A DNA stretch of 6,094 nt from Erysipelotrichaceae bacterium UBA2227 (GTDB lineage: Bacteria; Bacillota_I; Bacilli_A; Erysipelotrichales; Erysipelotrichaceae). A model generated the notes under the pieces. That model was not told the origin of the DNA. It saw only the letters and a list, made by a program, of their open reading frames with translations, and made no database searches. The first letter of the stretch is position 1. Every line of letters starts with the position of its first letter. The stretch spans positions 1 through 6,094 of the forward strand of contig DDYT01000071.1 in assembly GCA_002348095.1 (NCBI GenBank), read 5' to 3'. A program made the translations under genes and the position numbers. Below, piece by piece: positions 1-6,094 of the stretch.

Positions 1-1174
1 CATGTTTGCCCAAGCTGCCTCGAAGGTTTCAGTTTTACCTAAAGACGGCGACCAGGTCATCGTCGTAGGGGGAGTCTCCGTTTTTGAAGCCAGCGGACAG
101 ATGCAGCTGTATGTCAGCCGACTGATCCCGCAAGGTCTCGGAGCCCTTTATGCAAAACTGGAGGCATTGAAAAGGAAACTTTCTGAGGCAGGTTTTTTTG
201 ATGATTCCAATAAAAAACCGATTCCGGCTTTTCCTGAGTCCGTCGGTATCATCACATCAAAAAATACGGCCGCATACCAGGATGTAACCTCTACGCTGAT
301 GCGCCGATGGCCTGTCGCGAAAGTGGTCCATTTTCACAGCGCCGTTCAAGGAGAGGGATCGCTTGAGCAACTGATTGAAGCCCTGCAGATGGCTGATCGC
401 AGTCATCTGGATGTGATTCTCATGGTCCGCGGCGGAGGTTCGATCGAGGATTTATGGACGTTTAATGAGGAAGCATTGGTGTTGGCCATTGCCCGATGCA
501 AAACGCCGGTGATTACCGGGGTCGGACATCAGAGTGATGTCACCCTGGCTGATTTTGCTGCAGATTTGCGAGCACCGACCCCGACCGGAGCTGCGGAAAT
601 GGCTACTCCGGATCAGCAGGATGTCCGATATCAGCTGTCACTGAACCGCAACAATATCATTAACAAGACCAATAAGATTTTAAGTGAGCGCAGATTACGT
701 TTGGATCAGGCTGAAAACCACCGATATCTTGCCGATCCGATGCGTCTCGCCAACGGGTTTCATCTGACGCTTTCCTTTGTCACTCAGCAGTTGGATAAAC
801 AGCAATTGCGTGTTAGTCGCGGTAAAAAACAGATCGATGATTACCGAATGCAGCTGGCGGGGCGCAGTAAAGACGGATTATACCGTGGCCATTCAGCATT
901 AGATCAGATGAGTGCACAAATCAGACATCATCTGACATACCACGTTAAGCATAATGATGATAAAATAAAACTGCGAAAGCAACTGTTGCATTCGCTCTCA
1001 CCGTTGGCTGTTTTGAACCGGGGGTACGCAATTACTTATCAGCAAGCCAAACTGATCACTTCGATCCGGCAGCTCTCATCAGATCAGCCGCTGATTATCC
1101 GATATTCCGACGGAACCGTCGAAAGCCGTATTACAAACATAAAGGAGTCAGACCATGGAAAAACAAACCTTTGA
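1..1174 (+). CDS. xseA: Exonuclease VII large subunit, 5'-truncated by window edge
   Basis: This is the catalytic large subunit of exonuclease VII, which with several XseB subunits degrades single-stranded DNA from both ends into oligonucleotides and acts in DNA repair in the cytoplasm. The frame is open at the window edge. From the Met at position 2 there are 390 residues, against about 450 in B. subtilis, so roughly 55-60 N-terminal residues of the OB-fold lie upstream and the Met at 2 is internal. Counting from that Met, the rest of the OB-fold is at 1-45 (GGVSVFEASG). The catalytic domain follows at about 72-200, with PAFPESVGIITS, VRGGGSIEDLW (142-152), GVGHQSD (173-179) and DLRAPTPTGAAE (188-199). 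A long helical, coiled-coil region spans about 205-335 and is expected to bind XseB. The conserved C-terminal NRGYAI is at 339-344. The usual GHETD motif reads GHQSD here; its His and Asp are retained. The gene overlaps xseB by 20 nt. Identity is secure from motifs and context. Confidence 0.97.
   Translation, partial: MFAQAASKVSVLPKDGDQVIVVGGVSVFEASGQMQLYVSRLIPQGLGALYAKLEALKRKLSEAGFFDDSNKKPIPAFPESVGIITSKNTAAYQDVTSTLMRRWPVAKVVHFHSAVQGEGSLEQLIEALQMADRSHLDVILMVRGGGSIEDLWTFNEEALVLAIARCKTPVITGVGHQSDVTLADFAADLRAPTPTGAAEMATPDQQDVRYQLSLNRNNIINKTNKILSERRLRLDQAENHRYLADPMRLANGFHLTLSFVTQQLDKQQLRVSRGKKQIDDYRMQLAGRSKDGLYRGHSALDQMSAQIRHHLTYHVKHNDDKIKLRKQLLHSLSPLAVLNRGYAITYQQAKLITSIRQLSSDQPLIIRYSDGTVESRITNIKESDHGKTNL
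1144..1147 (+). promoter_or_regulatory. Ribosome binding site of xseB
   Basis: GGAG, preceded by AAA, lies inside the 3' end of xseA with 7 nt before the ATG at 1155. It supports that start, which gives xseB a full-length N-terminus and a 20-nt overlap with xseA. Confidence 0.75.
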
Positions 1175-1379
1175 TCAGGCGATGAAACGATTGAACGAAA
1201 TCGTTACAGCGCTGGACAAAAATGAATTGGAACTGGAGAAGGCAATCGCTTTATTCGAAGAGGGTTTGCAGCTTGTTGAGTTTTGTGAAGGAAAACTGAA
1301 AGGTTTTGAGGACAAAATTGAACGGTTGCTGAAAAAAGATGATCATACCCGGGAGCAAAAAAATGAAACTGACATTTGA
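1155..1379 (+). CDS. xseB: Exonuclease VII small subunit
   Basis: This 74-residue protein is the small subunit of exonuclease VII. XseB subunits form helical hairpins that bind the coiled-coil arm of XseA and are needed for a regulated, soluble nuclease. The sequence has the family pattern: TFDQAMKRLNEIV near residues 5-17, then ELELEKAIALFEEGLQL (24-40) and a conserved Cys at 44 followed by a third helical stretch with KIERLLKK. The whole protein is predicted to be helical, with a charged, disordered tail from about 61. The length is normal (70-85 residues). The start at ATG 1155 is supported by GGAG 7 nt upstream. The gene overlaps xseA by 20 nt at its start and ispA by 17 nt at its end. 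This suggests translational coupling, which would help keep the subunits and the next enzyme in step, though the sequence does not prove it. Confidence 0.96.
   Translation: MEKQTFDQAMKRLNEIVTALDKNELELEKAIALFEEGLQLVEFCEGKLKGFEDKIERLLKKDDHTREQKNETDI
1351..1355 (+). promoter_or_regulatory. Ribosome binding site deciding the ispA start
   Basis: GGGAG lies within the xseB coding sequence, 7 nt before the ATG at 1363. An in-frame ATG at 1339 has no comparable purine-rich site at the right distance, and it would add eight residues (MIIPGSKK) that do not resemble the family N-terminus. The 1363 start is therefore preferred. Confidence 0.7.
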
Positions 1380-2205
1380 GGATTATCTCTACGAAATCTA
1401 TGGGCCGATGACGCAATCCCGCTTAAAAGATTCGGCGATGTACTCGCTTATGGCTCCTGGCAAGCGCATTCGGCCGTTGTTGCTTCTGGCAGTGCTGAAG
1501 GATTACAGTTGTAATCCGGAAATCGGTTTGGATGCTGCAGCTGCTCTGGAAATGGTACATACATATTCATTGATTCACGATGATCTGCCGGCCATGGATG
1601 ATGATGATTATCGTCGCGGTCGATTGACAAATCACAAGATGTATGACGAGGCAACGGCCATTTTGGCAGGGGATGCTTTGCTTACACAGGCATTTGCGCA
1701 AATTACCCGCTCTCAGCTGTCCAATGATGTTAAGATTCAGCTGATTGATGAACTTGCTTCAAGTTGTGGCGGCGAAGGCATGATATTAGGTCAGATCCGT
1801 GATATCGAGGCAGAGAATACGCCGATCGGTTGGGATCAGCTGCTGATGATTTATCTTTTAAAAACCGGGAAACTGCTGTCAAGTGCACTGGTGATGGGTG
1901 CAATTATTGCCGGAAAAAGCCAGGACGTTTCCTTATGGCGCAGGATCGGTGAAAATCTCGGATTGGCTTTTCAAATCCAGGATGATATCCTCGATGTGAC
2001 CAAAACGACTGAAGAACTGGGGAAGACAGCGAACAGTGATGTCGCGAATCACAAATCGACAGCCATCACTCATCTCGGTTTAAAGGCAGCAAAAGAAAAA
2101 ATGAACCTGATTTACCAGGATGTTCTTGAAGATCTTGACAGTCTGAAGCTGAACGGATCGGAAGTACGCAGCATAATTGAACTGTGCAGTCATCGCCAAA
2201 TCTAG
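1363..2205 (+). CDS. ispA: Polyprenyl (farnesyl) diphosphate synthase
   Basis: This is a trans-isoprenyl diphosphate synthase of 280 residues, close to the roughly 290-300 of Firmicutes IspA. It condenses isopentenyl diphosphate with dimethylallyl and geranyl diphosphate to give farnesyl diphosphate, the precursor of undecaprenyl phosphate and other prenyl lipids. The IPP-binding GKRIRP is at 33-38. The first Asp-rich motif is at 73-79 (DDLPAMD), with the two-residue insertion typical of bacterial FPP synthases. KTGK is at 167-170 and GQIRD at 143-147. The second Asp-rich motif DDILD is at 207-211, followed by the LGKT...SD.AN.KST block. Tyr68, five residues before the first motif, is the residue that limits chain length in characterised bacterial FPP synthases, so C15 is the likely product; C20 cannot be excluded. 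The chosen start at 1363 has GGGAG 7 nt upstream; ATG 1339 is the alternative. The gene lies directly upstream of dxs, 8 nt away, so pathway entry and first chain elongation are co-transcribed. Confidence 0.95.
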   Translation: MKLTFEDYLYEIYGPMTQSRLKDSAMYSLMAPGKRIRPLLLLAVLKDYSCNPEIGLDAAAALEMVHTYSLIHDDLPAMDDDDYRRGRLTNHKMYDEATAILAGDALLTQAFAQITRSQLSNDVKIQLIDELASSCGGEGMILGQIRDIEAENTPIGWDQLLMIYLLKTGKLLSSALVMGAIIAGKSQDVSLWRRIGENLGLAFQIQDDILDVTKTTEELGKTANSDVANHKSTAITHLGLKAAKEKMNLIYQDVLEDLDSLKLNGSEVRSIIELCSHRQI

Positions 2206-2210
2206 GAGGG
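2204..2210 (+). promoter_or_regulatory. Ribosome binding site of dxs, overlapping the ispA stop
   Basis: AGGAGGG begins inside the TAG stop codon of ispA and ends 3 nt before the ATG at 2214. It is a near-perfect anti-SD match with slightly short spacing. It selects ATG 2214 over an in-frame GTG at 2184, which has no such site and would extend the protein by ten non-conserved residues. Confidence 0.85.
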
Positions 2211-2213
2211 AAC

Positions 2214-4079
2214 ATGGATCTACGATCAATCAGACATCCGGAGTTTCTAAAGAACTTAACCATACGGCAGTGCAACGAACTGGCGAAGGACATTCGTTCT
2301 TTTCTGATTGAAAACGTTTCGAAAACCGGAGGTCATTTGTCGAGCAATTTGGGTGTCGTCGAACTGACGATTGCACTTCATAAAGTGTTTGATTCTCCGA
2401 ATGACAAAATCATTTTTGATGTGGGTCATCAGAGTTATGTACATAAGATACTGACGGGAAGGGCAGAGCGGTTTTCTACGCTTCGTCAGTATGACGGCTT
2501 ATCCGGCTTTAACAAGCGCAGTGAAAGTGTGCACGATGTCTGGGAGGCCGGTCATTCCTCAACATCGCTTTCTGCAGCCTTGGGAATGGCTGTCGCACGT
2601 GATCTCAGCAAAGAAAATCATCATGTCGTTGCTTTGATCGGGGATGGGGCGATCATTAACGGTATGGCCTTTGAAGCTCTCAATCATATCGGAGAGCTCA
2701 AGAAAAATGTGATCATCATTTTTAATGATAACAATATGTCCATTTCAAAGAATGTCGGTGCGATGAGCAATGTTTTTGCCCGGTTACGCGCCAGTAAACC
2801 GTACAATTCTTTAAAACAGGATGTCAAAGATGTTTTGAAGACCAATGCGGTCGGAAACACCGTGCTAAGAGGTATGACCGCAGTCCGGGACACGCTGAAA
2901 TCACACATCGTCGACTCCTCTGTTTTCGGTGAACTGGGCATTGAATATCTGGGCCCGATCGATGGCCACAGCATGAAAGAACTGATTCGTGCACTGGAAA
3001 CCGCCAAGCAGCATCAGGGGCCGATCGTCATTCATGCGATTACAAAAAAAGGAAAGGGATACCCGCACAGCGAATCAGATAATGACGGATTGTGGCACGG
3101 TGTCAATCAGTTTGATCCTGATTCCGGAACATTTAACAATACCTTGCCTGCGAATCATGCGTCTTGGTCATCCATTTACAGCGATACCCTTGTCCGATTT
3201 GCTAAGTCAAATCCGAAAATCACAGCCATTACGCCGGCGATGATCCAAGGATCAAAACTTGAAAAATTCTTTGCTTTGTTCGAAGACCGCAGTTTTGACA
3301 CTGGGATTGCCGAAGAACATGCGGTTACCTTTGCCGCAGGATTGGCCATTGCCGGATATCGGCCGTTTTTGAGCATTTACTCAACATTTTTACAAAGGGG
3401 TTATGATCAGGTCAATCATGATATCTGCCGTATGGATCTGCCTGTGGTCATTGGGATCGATCGTGCCGGTTTGGTCGGAGAAGATGGGGATACCCATCAC
3501 GGTGTTTTTGATATCGGTATTCTGCGACCCTTGCCCAATCTGATCATGGCTTGTGCCAAGGATGCTGATGAGGCGCAGGACTTGCTGTTTACCGCATTTG
3601 AACAAAACCATCCGTTTGCGATCCGCTATCCGCGCGGTTCTGCCCCTTATCGCGAAAAAACAGAACCCGAATACATTCCGATCGGCTGTTGGGAGATACT
3701 AAACCATTTTGATGGAAATCGGGTCGCAGTCATCAGTTACGGTCCGGATGTTTTGCGTATACTTCAGAAGGTGCAGGTCAATCAGATGGCTGTCACCGTC
3801 ATCAATGCCCGTTTTATCAAGCCGTTGGATCTCAAGGTGATTAAGATGTTGGCAGACCAAAACATGTCTGTATTCGTCTATCAGCCGGACATGGATGCCG
3901 GCGGACTGGCTTCAGCGATCCTTGAACTTTGCTCTAAAAACAAATGGAGCATCGACCTTACTTCCATCGGAATCAATGACGAATATATACCACACGGTGC
4001 CAGCGGTATTTTAAGAAAGAAGTACGGTATCGACATTAACAGCCTTTTTGAGCGCATTTGCGAGGTCACTGGTAAATAA
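2214..4079 (+). CDS. dxs: 1-Deoxy-D-xylulose-5-phosphate synthase
   Basis: Dxs is a thiamine-diphosphate enzyme that joins pyruvate and glyceraldehyde 3-phosphate, releasing CO2, to make DXP. This is the first step of the MEP isoprenoid pathway, and DXP can also feed thiamine and pyridoxal synthesis. The protein is 621 residues, the same size as E. coli Dxs (620). The N-terminal TPP domain shows GGHLSSNLG (39-47), GHQSY (71-75), GHSSTS (113-118) and the cofactor motif GDGAIINGMAFEALN (143-157) ending in NDNNMSIS (171-178). The pyrimidine-binding domain has the catalytic Glu367 in IAEEHA, Arg395 in LQRGYDQ, and Asp424/His428 in EDGDTHHG. His295 (LWHG) fits the conserved His near residue 299 of E. 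coli. A C-terminal transketolase domain with NARFIKPLD (531-539) and AGGLASAILE (562-571) completes it. No key residue is missing. The gene starts at ATG 2214 behind AGGAGG and its stop is 1 nt before tlyA. Confidence 0.98.
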   Translation: MDLRSIRHPEFLKNLTIRQCNELAKDIRSFLIENVSKTGGHLSSNLGVVELTIALHKVFDSPNDKIIFDVGHQSYVHKILTGRAERFSTLRQYDGLSGFNKRSESVHDVWEAGHSSTSLSAALGMAVARDLSKENHHVVALIGDGAIINGMAFEALNHIGELKKNVIIIFNDNNMSISKNVGAMSNVFARLRASKPYNSLKQDVKDVLKTNAVGNTVLRGMTAVRDTLKSHIVDSSVFGELGIEYLGPIDGHSMKELIRALETAKQHQGPIVIHAITKKGKGYPHSESDNDGLWHGVNQFDPDSGTFNNTLPANHASWSSIYSDTLVRFAKSNPKITAITPAMIQGSKLEKFFALFEDRSFDTGIAEEHAVTFAAGLAIAGYRPFLSIYSTFLQRGYDQVNHDICRMDLPVVIGIDRAGLVGEDGDTHHGVFDIGILRPLPNLIMACAKDADEAQDLLFTAFEQNHPFAIRYPRGSAPYREKTEPEYIPIGCWEILNHFDGNRVAVISYGPDVLRILQKVQVNQMAVTVINARFIKPLDLKVIKMLADQNMSVFVYQPDMDAGGLASAILELCSKNKWSIDLTSIGINDEYIPHGASGILRKKYGIDINSLFERICEVTGK

Positions 4080-4080
4080 A

Positions 4081-4803
4081 ATGCGCTTGGACATAAAACT
4101 AACCGAACTATATGATATTTCGCGTCAGAAGGCGCAAGATGCGTTAAAACAGGGACGGGTTTTCGTCAACGGTAACAATGTGTCTAGAAATTCGTTTGAA
4201 GTCAGTGAAACGGATTTGATCGAACTGAGACAGGACAGCATTGAATTTGTTTCCCGTGCAGGTCATAAACTTGAGGAAGTCTTGCTGAAGCATTCGGTGG
4301 ACGTTACCGGATGCAACTGCATTGACATCGGTTCCTCCACCGGGGGATTTACGGATTGCCTTTTACAAAACGGTGCACTTTCGGTGACGTGTGTCGATGT
4401 CGGAACCAGTCAGCTTCATCCAAAACTGCGTGAGGATAAGCGTGTTATCGTGATGGAAAACACCAATGCCCGAAATCTGAGCGTTGAGATATTTCCGCAC
4501 TTGTTCGATTTGCTGGTCATGGATGTTTCGTTTATATCCTTAAGGCTTCTGTTGGAGAATGTTGCCTCGCTTGTAAAATCTGGGGGAAAACTGTTTGTTC
4601 TTTTCAAACCTCAGTTTGAAGTCGGCAGAAAGTTTGTCAGTAAAAGCGGAGTTGTTACCAATCTGAAAGAAGTGGAGAAGTCGCTTCAGGATTTTCGTAA
4701 GTGGTGTCGAAGTCTTGATCTGCTCATTCACGATTGCCACGTTTCGTCTCTGACCGGTCGAAAGGGTAACCAGGAATATGTTTTCTACCTATCCAAAAAG
4801 TAG
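4081..4803 (+). CDS. tlyA: TlyA-type 16S/23S rRNA (cytidine-2'-O)-methyltransferase
   Basis: TlyA 2'-O-methylates cytidines of rRNA (23S C1920, and in some lineages also 16S C1409) and thereby affects susceptibility to capreomycin/viomycin. The protein is 240 residues. An S4 RNA-binding domain is at about 1-55 (MRLDIKL...QGRVFVNG). The Rossmann methyltransferase domain carries the SAM motif DIGSSTGGFTD (82-92). Lys63, Asp148 (in MDVSFISL), Lys176 (in FKPQFEVG) and Glu232 (GNQEYV) match the K-D-K-E tetrad of M. tuberculosis TlyA. It is shorter than M. tuberculosis TlyA (268), mainly because it ends eight residues after the catalytic Glu, like the type I, 23S-only group. The start at ATG 4081 is 1 nt after the dxs stop. 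The nearest Shine-Dalgarno-like GAGG (4062-4065) is 15 nt away, so translation probably relies on coupling to dxs. An in-frame TTG at 4048 would add 11 non-conserved residues and has no ribosome site. The 'haemolysin' label often given to this family is not supported by the sequence. Confidence 0.95.
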   Translation: MRLDIKLTELYDISRQKAQDALKQGRVFVNGNNVSRNSFEVSETDLIELRQDSIEFVSRAGHKLEEVLLKHSVDVTGCNCIDIGSSTGGFTDCLLQNGALSVTCVDVGTSQLHPKLREDKRVIVMENTNARNLSVEIFPHLFDLLVMDVSFISLRLLLENVASLVKSGGKLFVLFKPQFEVGRKFVSKSGVVTNLKEVEKSLQDFRKWCRSLDLLIHDCHVSSLTGRKGNQEYVFYLSKK

Positions 4804-4804
4804 C

Positions 4805-4812
4805 AGGGAGGA
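4805..4812 (+). promoter_or_regulatory. Ribosome binding site deciding the TTG start of recN
   Basis: AGGGAGGA follows the tlyA stop by one base. Its GGGAGG core (4806-4811) is 7 nt before TTG 4819. This spacing and the family-typical N-terminus beginning at this codon (Ile-Arg-Gln-Leu-Thr-Val-Lys-Asn-Phe) identify TTG as the start codon. Confidence 0.85.
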
Positions 4813-4818
4813 ATTGCC

Positions 4819-6094
4819 TTGATTCGCCAGTTAACCGTGAAAAATTTTGTATTGATTGATGAAATCAGCATTGATTTGTCTTTTGGAATGAGCGTTTTTA
4901 CCGGGGAAACCGGTGCCGGAAAATCATTGCTGATCGATGCGATCGGTTTGTTGTGCGGTGACCGGGCATCCAATCAGTATATTCGTAAAAACGCTGCATC
5001 GGCTTTCATTGAAGGGGTTTTCGAAGTGAGTGAGACATCAAAGGCGGCCGAGAAATGCCGCGAGTATGATATCGATCCTTCGGATGTGATCATCATCAGC
5101 CGGGAGATTTATACGGACGGTCGTTCTTCCTCAAAAATCAATCACCGGCTCACTCCATTGTCTGTCATTCGTGATCTTACTTCCGCCATCATCGACATTC
5201 ACAGCCAGCATGATTCACAGTATTTGCTCAATGATAAATATCATTTGTCACTTTTGGATGAGTTTACCGGGAAAAATGAGCTTTATCTGACTGTTAAAAG
5301 CAAATTTGAAGACTATGATTTGCTTGTAAATGAGGTAAACGACAAGTCTTCTAATGAATACAATACGGATGATCTGGATTTTTTGAACTTCCAAATCCGG
5401 GAAATCGAATCATTTAACCCTTCGCAAGAAGATTTCGATGCTTTGGAAACAAGACAGCGCAAACTTATGGCTTATGAAAAGTTAAGTAAGCTGGCACTGT
5501 CGTCACTTTCACTGCTTGAAGATACCGATGCGGTCAAAGAGAAACTCTTTGAATCCTATAAGAACCTGCTGTCCTGCCATGAAGATCCGACACTGATGGA
5601 ATTGGGGAGTCAACTGGAGTCGCTCTATTATCAGATCGAAGATACTGCAGATGCCCTCAATCACCATGTATCATCGTTGGAGTTTAATGAGGAAGATCTG
5701 AATATCATCCAACAGCGGCTTTTTGAATATGGTAAATTAAAGCGCAAGTATGGCAACTCGATCGATCTGATCATCAAGAAAAAGGAAGAGTTTCAAGACC
5801 GTGTTTATACGATCGAAAACCGTCAGGATGTACTGGAGGAACTGATCAAAAAGCGGGACATCGCCTTTGATGAATATCAGAAGGCATCTTTGGCCCTTAC
5901 TTCCTTACGCAAAGAAAAAGCTTTGCGGCTTCAAGATGCCATTTTACGTCATCTCAGTGATTTGCAGCTTGAGAACACGCGGTTTGTGATTGATATCAGT
6001 ACAGTCAGACCCAGCAGTCTTGGTAATGATAAAGTCGTGTTCATGATTTCGACCAACCCCGGTGAACCGTTGCGGCCGCTAAGCAAGGTTGCCA
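4819..6094 (+). CDS. recN: DNA repair ATPase RecN, 3'-truncated by window edge
   Basis: RecN is an SMC-like ATPase recruited early to DNA double-strand breaks, where it tethers or condenses DNA for recombination repair. The frame is open from TTG 4819 to the window end, giving 425 residues of the usual 550-575. The N-terminal half of the ABC ATPase head begins with the RecN pattern (LTVKNFVLIDEISIDL) and contains the Walker A GETGAGKS (29-36). The Q-loop region reads DIHSQHDSQ (126-134), where family members usually have DIHGQHEHQ. A coiled-coil arm spans about 150-390 and includes the family motifs DFLNFQIREIE (187-197) and LKRKYGNS (307-314). The last visible residues, GEPLRPLSKVA (415-425), immediately precede the expected SGGE ABC signature, so the signature, Walker B and C-terminus lie outside. 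There are no internal stops or frameshifts. In Bacillus, argR normally lies between tlyA and recN; here only 15 nt separate them. Sequence alone does not show whether an SOS (LexA) site is used; none fits in the short gap. Confidence 0.97.
   Translation, partial: MIRQLTVKNFVLIDEISIDLSFGMSVFTGETGAGKSLLIDAIGLLCGDRASNQYIRKNAASAFIEGVFEVSETSKAAEKCREYDIDPSDVIIISREIYTDGRSSSKINHRLTPLSVIRDLTSAIIDIHSQHDSQYLLNDKYHLSLLDEFTGKNELYLTVKSKFEDYDLLVNEVNDKSSNEYNTDDLDFLNFQIREIESFNPSQEDFDALETRQRKLMAYEKLSKLALSSLSLLEDTDAVKEKLFESYKNLLSCHEDPTLMELGSQLESLYYQIEDTADALNHHVSSLEFNEEDLNIIQQRLFEYGKLKRKYGNSIDLIIKKKEEFQDRVYTIENRQDVLEELIKKRDIAFDEYQKASLALTSLRKEKALRLQDAILRHLSDLQLENTRFVIDISTVRPSSLGNDKVVFMISTNPGEPLRPLSKVA

Noticed and set aside
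1..60. Treating the Met at position 2 as the true xseA start
   Set aside because: The OB-fold would begin mid-strand. The aligned position in B. subtilis XseA is about residue 60, and the frame is open at the edge.
2184..2213. GTG 2184 as the dxs start
   Set aside because: It lacks a ribosome site, adds ten residues not found in Dxs, and would ignore the near-perfect AGGAGG before ATG 2214.
2684..3007. Minus-strand open frame of 107 codons inside dxs, and other antisense frames of 60-75 codons across the window
   Set aside because: They lie opposite strongly conserved coding sequence, show no recognisable domain or ribosome site, and are the expected by-product of the codon usage of the real genes.
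2989..3243. Plus-strand 84-codon open frame inside dxs
   Set aside because: It is fully contained in dxs in another frame, with no ribosome site and a low-complexity, non-protein-like composition.
4081..4803. Calling tlyA a haemolysin
   Set aside because: There is no signal peptide or membrane segment, whereas the S4 domain, SAM motif and K-D-K-E tetrad point to an rRNA methyltransferase.
1..6094. A novel defence, mobile or regulatory system hidden in the window
   Set aside because: Every stretch is accounted for by six well-known housekeeping genes with gaps of 15 nt or less. I saw no direct repeat arrays, transposase remnants, tRNA, riboswitch or rho-independent terminator hairpins.

Overview
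The window is one stretch of a dense housekeeping operon, all on the + strand, from a low-to-mid GC Gram-positive bacterium (Bacillota). The evidence for the lineage is the gene order xseA-xseB-ispA-dxs-tlyA-recN, which matches the Bacillus/Clostridium type cluster (nusB-folD-xseA-xseB-ispA-dxs-tlyA-argR-recN) except that argR is missing. Protein motifs are also Firmicutes-like. TGA serves as a stop codon (xseA, xseB) and Trp is TGG, so this is the standard bacterial code and not that of most Mollicutes. An Erysipelotrichia-like or related bacterium is a reasonable guess, but it is inference only.

Layout: 1-1174 xseA (exonuclease VII large subunit, N-terminus cut off by the window edge); 1155-1379 xseB (small subunit); 1363-2205 ispA (farnesyl/geranylgeranyl-type prenyl diphosphate synthase); 2214-4079 dxs (DXP synthase); 4081-4803 tlyA (rRNA 2'-O-methyltransferase); 4819-6094 recN (DNA repair ATPase, C-terminus cut off by the window edge just before its ABC signature). 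Adjacent genes overlap by 20 and 17 nt or are separated by 8, 1 and 15 nt. There is no room for an internal promoter or terminator between genes, and I see no non-coding stretch longer than 15 nt.

Functionally the operon mixes two themes. XseA/XseB (single-strand exonuclease) and RecN (double-strand break repair) act on DNA. Dxs makes 1-deoxy-D-xylulose 5-phosphate, the entry point of the MEP isoprenoid pathway and a precursor of thiamine and pyridoxal in some bacteria. IspA condenses the resulting C5 units into the C15 (or longer) prenyl diphosphates needed for undecaprenyl phosphate and other lipids. TlyA modifies rRNA. The mixture is a conserved arrangement in Firmicutes and not a new system.

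I found no mobile element, CRISPR array, RNA gene, riboswitch or evidence of a previously undescribed system. The points most worth a second look are the absence of argR between tlyA and recN, a compact TlyA that looks like the type I (23S-only) form and has no well-placed Shine-Dalgarno of its own, the TTG start of recN, a few substitutions in conserved motifs of XseA and RecN, and a high density of GATC sites.
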